From Excoecaria cochinchinensis (taxonomy: Eukaryota; Streptophyta; Magnoliopsida; Malpighiales; Euphorbiaceae), in NCBI GenBank assembly GCA_947683425.1, contig CANTUQ010000043.1, positions 10,301,501-10,365,500 on the forward strand: DNA of 64,000 nt, written 5' to 3'. The notes under the pieces are model-generated. The model saw only the letters and a program-made list of their open reading frames with translations, did no database searches and was not told the origin of the DNA. This document shows, one piece after another, positions 20,732-30,625 of the stretch; positions within the stretch are counted from its first letter, which is position 1; each line of letters opens with the position of its first letter. The position numbers and the translations under genes were made by a program.

Positions 20732-22702
20732 ATGCCTCCCAGGCGCAGAGCACCGCAGGCCCAGCCCGAGGTCGAGGTTCCGAGATGGATGGACAGTGAG
20801 TCAGCCCAGAGGTACAGGGCGCTGGCTCAGGTGGAGATCCGGGCTAGCCGCTTTGTGTCTCGGCCTTTCCTAAAGGCCCTAGGGATTGCCCCGGAGATCG
20901 ACGTACTTATCGAGGGCTCCAGATGGACAGAGTTCCTTGAGCCTGCTTTCCAGACCTTCCCCGAGGCTACCCGACAGGTGCTAGGCACCCTGCGCTACGG
21001 CGGTTTTCAGAGATCAGATACAGAGCCGGGGGTGGTACAGTTTTGGTTCGACGGCCAGCATTTCAGCATCACCAGGAAGAGGTTCGCGCAGGCCATGGGG
21101 CTTCCCAGAGAGGAGGGGGTCGAGATCCCACGGCGAGCGGTGAGACGCGCCCACTGCGCGGCCATTGCCTTACCAGCAGTGTTGTATGACCACGATACAG
21201 CAAAGAGCACCGTACTGGTGTCTCAGGCACTCCAGTACCTGCACAGAGTGCTATCCAGCTCGTACCTCGGTTGGGCTGGTAATCCAGGGTCGCTTAACGC
21301 AGCCGAGATCTGGAGCCTCTGGGCTATGGTGGCAGGCCAGCGCCTCAACATTAGCCATGAGATCTTGGCTAACCTGATCAGGGTTGGCAGAGGAGTGACG
21401 CCTGTGGTAGTAGTAGGGGGAGTCATCACTCGCTTGCTTTTGGGGTTAAGAGTCGCCCTGAATAGGCTGAGAGCACCCCTAGACGAGGGGATACATGTGG
21501 ATGCCTCCGCAGCGGCACAGATGGGGATGATTTCACAGCTATCAGGGCAGGCAGAGGCTTTCAGGTTGCTATCTATCCATGAGACCAGGCAGGTCTTCTC
21601 CCTTCTACCCTTGGATCCAGACCCAGAGCAAGAGCAGCAGCCTCTTCAGCCTCCTCAGCCAAAGCCAGAGCAGCAGCCTCTGCAGCCCCCTCAGCCTCCT
21701 CAGCCACAGATTCAGCCACAGTTGCGGCCCGAGTAGGAGCCTCCTCGGACTCCGTTGGATTTCGACGTGGAGTTCACCATGGACGAGCTATTCGGTACTT
21801 CGCCGGCATCCAAGGCGCCGACTCTTGATCTGTCACCGAGCACCAGGGTACAGAGGTCTACCTTCAGGCCCCCCGAGAGGTATCACCCATACTTTCGGAG
21901 CGACCCGGGGGCATCTTCCTCCACGGCCCCACCGCCAGAGCCAGCACAGCAGCAGCCAGCACAGCCTGATTTTTCCCAGCTCCTCACTTCAATGTTCGCA
22001 GCGTTCGAGCGATGACTGGATGAGAGAGACAGAGCTCTACAGGAGAGGTTAGACCGTCAGCAGACTGCTATTCAGGAGCAGTCCCAGATGATAGAGCGGT
22101 TGACTCAGGAGCAGGCCGGTTTTATTGAGCACACAGCACGAGAGCAGGCTCAGGTCGTAGAGACCTTCAGGGACGAGCAGGCGAGGCTGGTAGAGCAGAT
22201 TGCCCAGGGCCAGAGGGAGCTTAGACAGTAGATCACTCATGATTTGAGGGCATCCCAGGACCAGGCGTCTCAGAGAGTTGATATGACTTTACAGATGATC
22301 GATGAGTCACTCGACTCCCTAAGATCCCGGGTCCAGGTGATAGAGGGGATCCTTCCTCCCTTGTCCCAAACCATGAGGGAGTTTAGGGAGCATACGGAGC
22401 AGCGTCTAGATCAGATGAGGAGGGCCACTAGCGAGTAGAATACTCAGATGAGCCAGGCATTCAAGAAGTTAGGAGGCACAGTCTCAGAGACTTTGGAGTT
22501 CATGAGGACGTGCACCCAGCCTTTCTTGGATGGCTATGCTCAGATCAGGTTTACACAGACCCACAATGCTGGGGCAAGACCTTCCACGGCTCAGCCTCCA
22601 CCTCTGACACAGTCAGCTCCACCTCCACCTCAGCCAGGGACGGTGCATATCTCAGACGATGAGGATCCTGATAAGGAGCCCTCCGACTACGCGCCTGTCT
22701 GA
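20732..22702 (+). pseudogene. Athila-ORF1-like accessory protein of B1, broken by four stops
   Basis: A single frame of 657 codons starts at ATG 20732 (MPPRRRAPQAQPEVEVPRWM). It is interrupted by TAG 21734, TGA 22013, TAG 22229 and TAG 22436, and closes at TGA 22700. The N-terminal 280 residues resemble the plant retrotransposon ORF-1 (Athila) type: WMDSESAQRYRALAQVE, FSITRKRFAQAMGLP, and a leucine-rich block around IWSLWAMVAGQRLNISHEIL. A Pro/Gln-rich linker follows (about 21620-21735). Then comes a long Gln/Glu/Arg-rich coiled coil (about 22016-22435) and an acidic C-terminal tail, ISDDEDPDKEPSDYAPV, also found at 810-862. GC content is far above the surroundings. All four stops are explained by C-to-T changes. 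The function of this family is not established. The family match was made by eye. Confidence 0.75.
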
Positions 22703-23840
22703 TGTTCAAGGAGTCGTTTTTTGTATTTTTATACATTTGCACTTGTATAAAAGTTGATATCTCTAGTGTAAAACTTTTATTTTTAGTTTTGTATATTCAT
22801 TCAGTTATTTATGATCTATGATTCGTTCATATTACAGATAAGTGTATGTTTTCACATTTACTCATATTCCAGAATGACGACATAACAAACGAAAAGGGAA
22901 AATAATAACAAAAAATAATAACAACTTCATAAAGTGACGGCTTAAAAAAGAAAGAAAGAATATAAATGAAACGTGACATGGTAAGTAAAATGAAACCACA
23001 TCATTCATGGACATATTAAAAGATAATAACTTAAACATGAATTAACAAAACCTTTTATCACATAGGTATAGAGAAACATTGATCCGGACATAGGCATCGA
23101 TCAAAAGTCCGAACATGAGCGCCTAAGATTCATGTCTTCTTGAAAAGGGAACCCAGCGAGGTCTGCACCTCCACAAAATCAAGATTATGGTCAGAGAGTA
23201 CCGCTTCTCAACAATTGAAGTTGTAGTTAGAGAATACTACTCTTCACCTCGAGACTGTGGCCAGAGAGTACCGCTTCTCACTAATCGAAGCTGTAGTTAG
23301 AGAAATTCTGCTCTTCACATCGAGTTTGTAGTCCGAGAGTGCTACATCTCCTCAACACTGCGTGAGCCGAGATGAGGCCAGCAGAAGAAGAAGCTGCGGT
23401 TAGAGAAACACTGCTCTTCACATCGAGTTTGTAGTCAAAGAGTGCTACATTTCCTCAACACTGCGCGAGCCGAGATGAGGCCAGCAGAAGCAGAAGCTGC
23501 GGTTAGAGAAATACTGCTCTTCACACTGGGTTTGTAGTCAGAGAGTGCTACGTCTCCTCAACACTGCGCGAGCCGAGATGAGGCCAGCAGTAACAATTGA
23601 AGTTGTGGTTAAAGAAACACTACTCTTTATATCGAGGTCGTGGCTAGAGAATGTTGCACCTCACCAACACCTACAGGTCGAGACGAGACCGATAGGGTAT
23701 CTTCACCCACCGAAAAGACCGAGATGAGGTCTACCCGGTAAAAGGCACGGAAGGTAAGAACCGCCGTAGGTACGCTTTCTTCCTTTCTGTCCTTTCTCTG
23801 AGTTTTGGTTCATCTAGGCACTCGTGCACTAGTTTTCCCA
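22703..23840 (+). repeat. B1 3' UTR with tandem repeats
   Basis: This is AT-rich non-coding sequence, followed from about 23190 by tandem repeats. The clearest unit is about 103 bp, marked by AGTGCTAC(A/G)T at 23338, 23441 and 23544, each followed by CTCAACACTGCG(C/T)GAGCCGAG. An earlier unit of about 70 bp is marked by GAGAGTACCGCTTCTCA. The region ends at the polypurine tract. Position and style match the variable 3' UTR repeats of Tat elements. Confidence 0.8.
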
Positions 23841-23854
23841 AAACTGGGGGCAAC
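23841..23854 (+). promoter_or_regulatory. Polypurine tract of B1
   Basis: AAACTGGGGGCAAC lies directly before the 3' LTR. The same CCCAAAAYTGGGGGCAAC context precedes the LTR start at 37848. Confidence 0.8.
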
Positions 23855-25950
23855 TGTAAGCACTGTGTCCCGGAGCAGTCCGGATCAGAGATTACCCTAT
23901 AATGAAATCGGCATTCGAGCCTGTACAAACGGTTTGGATTCGGAGGCTTTAATCCCATGCTCCACGAGAAACGAGTCTTTTTACCTTTCGTAGGCAGAAG
24001 GGGAGAAAATGGGGAGTTTTTAAAGTCCAAAAAAGTTTGTTTTCCTCGACGGACGGTCAGCCCATCAGTCAGGGCCCAACCCATCGGTTGGCAGGATCAT
24101 CGAATGAATCCTTGTGTCAGAAGGATTCTTCCGACGCCCGTTGGTCGAAGTGGCAGGCCCGTCGGATGAATCCTTATGTCAGAAGGATTCTTCCGATGCC
24201 CGTTTGTCGAAATGGCAGGTCCATCGGTCAGGTTGCAGGGCCGTCGGATGAATCCTAATGTCAGTAGGATTACTTCGACGCCCGTCGGTGAACCACAGAC
24301 GCCCGTCGGTCATCCCTGGCCTATAAAAGCTTTGAATTTTCTCATAAAAGGGGTTGGAAAAATTTACAAAAATAGGGGAAAATCTGCCAAAATTCACACA
24401 CATTTTCTCTCTCTTCCAACAAACACATTTCTAAATGATCTAACTAATTCAAATCGTCAAAAGAAAGAGGATCGAGTTGATTTTTCACGGATTTCTAAAA
24501 CTCAATTTCTGTCGAACTGTTGAAGACACACTCTATTTTCAACATTTGATCTTTTGTTCGGACTTTCTCGTGGAGCATGTGGAAAGCCAGACAACAACAA
24601 GGAATCTAACTAAGAGGTTGTTCTGAGGGTAAATATTTTGGACCCTTTTCTGTCCTTTTTTATCTTCATTTTCGATATTATCTTTGCTCTCATTCTTTTC
24701 TATTTCTTGTTGCTATTCTTTTTGAATTTGTGTAAAATTTGTTTTTTTTTTGCTTTTGAAAAGCTTCCATTTTTCTGGTACAGAGGTAACCGACGGGTTA
24801 TCTGCTGTGACCGACGCCCGTCTGTCACCTTTAAGCGTAACCCGTCGGTCACCCACGCAGACGGCTCTCTTTGAGTGAGCGACGGGCCGTATCGGTCACC
24901 TTAAACGATGCCCGTCGGTCATTCGCCATAACCCGTCGGTGGGTTCTATCCCACATTTTCAAATCTTTTCCTTTTTTGCTCACTCAAATTTTCATATATC
25001 TTTATAATTTTTTCTATATTTTTAACATCCTTTTGACTTATTTTGTGAGAGTATATCCTTATTTCTTAGACTGGCTGGAGCCTGAGGGAGTTCTCCTGTA
25101 TATGGAAAGTTCACCTGGTTTAGTTCTCTATCCTCCTCTTTTTTCGTATTTCATATATTTATTGTTTTTCCTGTATATGACAAAATTGTTGTACTTCTCG
25201 CTAATGTAAAAATCGGCCAAACGTTTTATACTTAATAAACTGAATGCTTCATAAAATCAAGGACCCAATGTCCTATTTTTATCCAACAAAACTCTCACAA
25301 TAGAAATATCCATTTTAATAATGATGTATGCGAGGACCAAAGTCCTCAAAATAAGCAATGCCCCGATTTGTGTATGCATCGTACATTTATAAAAGGGAGT
25401 TGTATTCCGCTCCTTGTGTTATTGTAATTTATCGCTTTCATTATTTACTCATTCATTTACCGCTTTCCAAACGTGAATAAATGCGCTTTGATTCAATTGC
25501 ATTGCGTGGAGAGAGAGCGAATTAATGAAAATTAAAATTTGATCATAAAATAATCAAGGTAGAAATAGATGAGAAGTCCTGAACCCAGCTCTGGTCTTTG
25601 GGCTCAAAGAGGCGAGAGGTCTACCTAATCACTCATTGGAACTATGACCTCCAAGACACCTCTTGTGTCACGAGACTTTGACGTTAATCCTAGGCTCCTT
25701 AGGGCGAGAGGTTTATCCTCCAAGTCCCCTTTGGTTGGTCTAAAATGGATACTAAGCGCAATTTTAGGCTCTCCGAGGCGAGAGAAACTTTCTCAATGTT
25801 CTATTGGGTGGCGTCTCCATGAAACCTCTTTGTTGCCCAAAATAGATGCACTTGTAAATTTCTTTACATGTTGCCAACGGATCCTCAATTGCCCGATAGC
25901 CCTCAAGCGGGCAGTCAGAGGGGCGGCCGCGGGGTCCGGCGCGCATCACA
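23855..25950 (+). repeat. 3' LTR of B1 (2,096 bp)
   Basis: It starts TGTAAGCACTGTGTCCCGG and ends GCGCGCATCACA. It has the same order of modules as the 5' LTR: GCCCGTCGGTC clusters, TATA at 24321-24329, donor-like GAGG/GTAAATAT at 24629, and conserved 3' third. Differences from the 5' LTR are scattered single bases and a few small indels. Confidence 0.93.
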
Positions 25951-27537
25951 CCTAGACTTGGAATGACATGCTAAAAATTGACAAGGACATTATTGGTACA
26001 GCGCTGCTTCAACATGCCAACATGACGACGAGTAAAATTTCAAAAGGCATTCATTTTCCTCCTAAGAGTCAAGGATGCATACGATGTAGCAAACAAAATC
26101 AAACTTTGATCATTAAAAGGCAACATCAGAAGCTAGATAGATGAAACTCTAGGCCTTCATATGAAATATATAGCTCATTAGAACTAAGCCTTACAATTCC
26201 TTTTCTCCCAACCATTTGAGATGTTTACTCCAAAGCCAATTAAGATTGACCTTTAACCATTTGGGACCAAGATGAGTAAAGCATTACCTTTGCCAAAAAA
26301 AAAAGAAAAGAAAAAAAACCACAGTTTTGCCCTAAACCACCTGAGGCTAACTTATAACCCAATCTCAACCATTAAAGGATACATCAAAAATTGAGCCACC
26401 AAAGCCGACCAAAAGAAGATACAAACTTTCACGGTCAAGATTCAAGCAAAGAAACTCACTACCTTAGCCAGTGTGCATAAGAGCCATGGTGAAACTTTTG
26501 ATGTAAAAAAAAAAAAGAGAAGAAGGAGCATTATCGAAAGGAGCAGCCGTCCCAATTGACAATGATGAAAGTAAGTCTGAAAGAGCAAATAGACACCGAC
26601 ATACTGAATGACATCCCATGGTAAAGGCTATATAAAAAAAGGAGAAAGAATAAATCCCCCATGGGTTGAAAACCAAAAAAGGCAACCTTGCAAAAATTGG
26701 GCGCCCTGCAAGATATATAAAAAAGAAAAAGAGCATCTTGGGCAAAAATTAAGGGCTGAGAGAAAATCTTCAATCATGAAAACCCGAGAGGGCTGATTGA
26801 TAATAAGAGTTTTATGCTTTCAAGATATATCCCGAGATTAGATGAGGTCTTGTATTTTTTGAGTTGATGCCAAATAAAGATCATGTGTTATGAAATCAAA
26901 TTGAAGCATATACAATGATGTGATCAGAGCAGTTCATTCTGCATACTCAAAGTTATCTGGTTCCGGTATAAAAGTAGCACATTGTTACTACCTACCCTCT
27001 ACTACTCTCACCACTCAGATGCTTCGTTCGATTCATCCTGCTATCAAATGTACAGCCAGTTCTACAGCACCATCATGAGAAGAATCAAGCTCATGCAACT
27101 ACGATCTAGGATGTAAGCACATGCTGATCACCCTTGAAGTATCTCTAGTAACAACTTCAACCACTCTTACAATCTGCAAAAATAAAAGTAGGCCGTTAGA
27201 GATGAAAAACGTAACTGGCTCTCTAAGCAAAAGTTAGGCAAAAAGATAGGGTAAAAACCTGGAAACAGACAGTATATCCTTAAAAAAATAAAAAAAAGAA
27301 AAAAAAAAAGCCGCTGGATTGGGATGGGTCCATTCCAGGCAAAAATAAAGTGTAGGATCACGTGAAAATCCAAAAAGGACACATTTACCGCTTCGAAAAC
27401 CTAGTGTAAAAATCCACAAGGGACGCACTAACTTAAAAAAAATGACTGCAGGTATTAGATGAGAACCTCACAATTCCAAAAGCACGAAATTCAAAAGCAA
27501 TTCAAAAAGGCATCGATCCTACTGGAAATTGAGCCCA
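25951..27537 (+). other. C2 interior, right part: non-coding tail without RT
   Basis: It resumes C2 after B1, and the first five bases repeat the target site. From about 26750 it aligns with element G (61460-62040): the shared segments are CTGATTGATAA, GATGCCAAATAA, GGCCGTTAGAGATGAAAA, CTCTAAGCAAAAGTTAGG, GCCGCTGGATTGGG and AATCCACAAGGGACGCACTA. A-rich runs lie near 26290, 26510 and 27285-27310. I see no reading frame of substance, and in particular no reverse transcriptase or integrase. It ends where the LTR of D begins. Confidence 0.7.
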
Positions 27538-29360
27538 ACTTGTGTAATTTGATGGGTTAGGCATTGCTAAATGGACAAATTAAGGATTTCAGTAAAAGTT
27601 CTGATAAGTGTGGCCAATGGTAAAAATTGTGGAGTATGGAATTTGGATTTAATTGAAAGGAAAAATTAGTTAAGTGGGCCATTGTGAAGGGTTTGTAAGA
27701 TATAAGTGTCAATGCTATAGGTTATAAAAGTTGAAGGATTAAAAAGAGGATTTGACAAAAATATCTAGATTGGACAAATGGGAATGTGACAAGTGGCAAG
27801 GGGTAAGATGGAGTACCGCCATGCGTTCAGTTTGATTCGTACTCGTAAGGTACTGCCATGTGTTCTGTTACTCGCTTATCCACCCCTATGACTTAGTAGG
27901 CAACTAAAAGAGTAAAATTAATGTGAGTTAATTCATAAGTTTTGTGATGATTTGCAAAATGATTATGTGAATAAACATTTGATGCATTTGTGATGAATGC
28001 CATTTGACTGGTGCTTTACGCATCCCTCTGTTCTGGATCCTTTATGGACACTTATGTGGAAAGGTGTGGTATTTTTGGATATCCCTGTGTTTTGTATAAT
28101 AAGGCGATATCTATTAAATAAAAAGAAATGTATCATGTAGTGTTTATTCTAATAGACATGTATGCAAATATCCTAAATACATAAGAGTTAGTATATGAAT
28201 ACTGAGTATTATTAATCTGTTTAAGAGTTATGATTATGCTTGTCTACATGATGCCTTTAGAAAGAATTATTGAAATACTTGATATGCATGATTGATATCG
28301 TTGAGAGCTTAGTAAATGTACTTTATGAATGTGTATATATATATGTGTTTATATAGTATATAGGTATGTAATATGTTATCTGCCTTTTGGATGTAGGCCT
28401 GGGTAAGCGTATCGGTAAGAAATTATGTGTGTTGTTTGATGACTTTTAATGAATGTATTAATTACATATCGATTAGTAAGCATGAGATAGAAAGAAGATT
28501 TAAGAAAGATGTTAGGATTAATTTTAGAACTTGTGTGAATGAAGTTTTCTGTAGAACTACGTGGTTCTGATTCCCAACCATAGAGATACGTAGGAAGCTT
28601 GGAATGCTTATTCCAAGGCCGAACCAAATCAAAGAACTAAAGTGTTTTGTTCAGTTTTGAACAATTAATCGTTTGAATAATGAAACATTTTGTTTAGTTT
28701 TGAACAAGTAACGATTTGATTAAATGAAATGTTTTGACTTAAGAATTAATTAATGAGTCTGGTAAACGATAAGTATGTCTAATGTAATTGTGAATAAAAT
28801 GTAACATAGTATTTTTTGGTAATGGTATATGAATGAATCTGCATATGAAATTGTTTAGGTTTTCGTATGAAAGTAATGTTACGAGTTCACATTAACTGAT
28901 GCCAGTTTCCTTTATACTTATGTCTGTATACATATATCTATCGATTTGTATGTGTATGCCTCGGCAACCACTGTGAGTGGCTGCCCATTATTTGTTTTGC
29001 CCGACTAAGCATTATCACTTAGCACGGTTGTTTGTCCGTGTAGGTTAGGAGATCAGAGTAACACAACAGTCCGCTAAGGTTTGGCCAACGAGTCGCTAGA
29101 TTTTCATAGGAAGTGTTTTTAATTTCAGCATGTAATTAAGTTTATTTATTAGCATTTGTAATAAGTTGTAATAATCTTTAGTGCGAATAATGGTGTGTGG
29201 ATGACATAGGTTTAGGACGTACATGTTTTGAGGTTATGATTTTAGAAATTTTATTGTTTTGATTTCTGCATTGCCATGTGTGTCCTTGTTGGTGGCACCT
29301 TTTGCTCGCCGTAGCTCTTCACCCTTCGAAATGCTATGTGTCGGAGTTGGGGGTGTTACA
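27538..29360 (+). repeat. 5' LTR of chromovirus D, with two deletions
   Basis: It aligns with the 3' LTR at 30626-33977 but lacks the first 65-70 bp. It also lacks a 1.8-kb segment: GATGGAGTA at about 27814 jumps straight to CCGCCATGCG, equivalent to joining 30965 to about 32762. It keeps a 330-bp stretch (about 28290-28615) that the 3' LTR lacks. It carries the hairpin CTAAGCATTATCACTTAG at 29005-29022 and the acceptor GTGTAG, and ends GGGGGTGTTACA. The TATA box region is gone. Confidence 0.85.
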
Positions 29361-29363
29361 ATT

Positions 29364-29375
29364 TGGTTTCAGAGC
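29364..29375 (+). promoter_or_regulatory. Primer-binding site of D, tRNA-iMet type
   Basis: TGGTTTCAGAGC follows the LTR end by three bases. It differs by one base from TGGTATCAGAGC, the complement of the initiator tRNA-Met 3' end used by many plant elements. Confidence 0.85.
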
Positions 29376-30611
29376 TCCGGTTTAATCGGTTCTGGTTAAC
29401 TAGGTGTTTTGAACTGTGTCGGTATAGTTTAGCATTTGCCAAAGCAGACAATCTTGTCCTTTAGATATGTTTTGGGAAGGAAAACCTTCCGATTTGATAA
29501 AGTGTTTAGTTAAGTGTTGGCTCAGTTGGTCACGATCTACCTGCCTTGAGCTGTTATGTATTTGCAGTTTGGAATGTGTTTGTTAGATGAGTTATCAGAG
29601 ATTCTGTTAAAAATTTTGTTTTGATACTAGGTGTTTAAAGAGAAGGATCTGTAGAAGTTTTGAAGTATATCGATGTGTGGTTGCTTAGTGATAATAGATG
29701 TTTTGTATTTCGAGATGGAAGAATATCTGGATTTTGTAAGGTTATGGTGATGCTCTGTATGCCTGTCAGCTATCTCCGGCATATTTTTTGAAAATAAGCA
29801 TATTGAACCATAGGGATGGGAAAACTACATTATTATAACATCAATTGTATTTTTGCATCATCTTGCATACATGAACCATCGCATCCTCATTTCATTATTA
29901 TCCCTTTGATCACACGTGAGAAGCATTTGCATATGCGTTTTGACGGAGAGGAAGCTGACAGGGTGTACGTTGTCTATTTGATATTGAGTTTAAGTGTGTG
30001 ATTTGTGAGCATATCAAATGTTAAGAAGAATGTACTGTGTGTATAGTTAGAGTTGAATAAGAAAAGTATTTTGGAATCTTGTACAAGTGAGTGTGAAAAG
30101 ATTTTGTAGTAAGATCTGAGTATTATTAGTAAGGAAAGTAGCATATGTGTCGGATGTTTTTGAAGTATTAACGAATAGTATAACAAGATATTGTCAGTTA
30201 AATGATTTATATGCGAAGTGTATGTGCTTTGGTTTTCCGATTGACGGTTAGGTAATGATTATTCCGATGAGTGTGATTGGTTTGAGCGTAAGATAATGAA
30301 AAGAGAATTATGGGTTTCCTTTAAATCAATTTTATTAGTTTGGGTTTAGTTATGGACAAGAGAAAGTTATGATCCATATAGCTATTCGGATTTTTAACGA
30401 AGTGGTTTGAGATTATAGTGATGGGAATAAGTAATAGAAAGTTAGTATATTAAAAGTAAAAGTGTAGTGGGATAAGTGAAATGTACGCATTATAAATGAA
30501 GAACGTGAGTGTTATATGATGATACGGAAATTATCAGTGAAAATGATAGTGATTTGGAATATAGCTTTTGGATTTCTCCGATGTAAGTGAATTTCGAGGA
30601 CGAAATTATTT
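29376..30611 (+). other. Interior of D: about 1.25 kb, non-coding
   Basis: No reading frame longer than about 70 codons is found and no gag or pol motif is visible. The last bases before the polypurine tract read GTGAATTTCGAGGACGAAAT, which matches the usual terminus of plant chromovirus pol. So D is a deletion derivative that kept only the two ends of its interior. Confidence 0.75.
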
Positions 30612-30625
30612 TAGGAGGGAAGAAT
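30612..30625 (+). promoter_or_regulatory. Polypurine tract of D
   Basis: TAGGAGGGAAGAAT lies directly before the LTR start TGTCACATCCCG, where plus-strand priming is expected. Confidence 0.8.

Larger units (their letters stand above)
14502..25950 (+). mobile_element. Tat-like LTR retrotransposon B1, complete borders, non-autonomous
   Basis: Two LTRs of equal length (14502-16597 and 23855-25950) flank a 7.26-kb interior. The interior holds a primer site, leader, gag, truncated protease, a second promoter with a 5'-UTR intron, a broken accessory ORF, a tandem-repeat 3' UTR and a polypurine tract. The flanks are CCTGG (14497-14501) and CCTAG (25951-25955), a 5-bp duplication with one mismatch. 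Reverse transcriptase, RNase H and integrase are absent, so mobility would need helper proteins. The LTRs are very similar by eye, so the insertion is fairly young. It sits inside C2. Confidence 0.93.

Noticed and set aside
22244..22438. Separate small genes in the 3' half of the accessory region
   Set aside because: All pieces lie in one frame and form one coiled-coil protein split by C-to-T stops, so they are annotated as one pseudogene.
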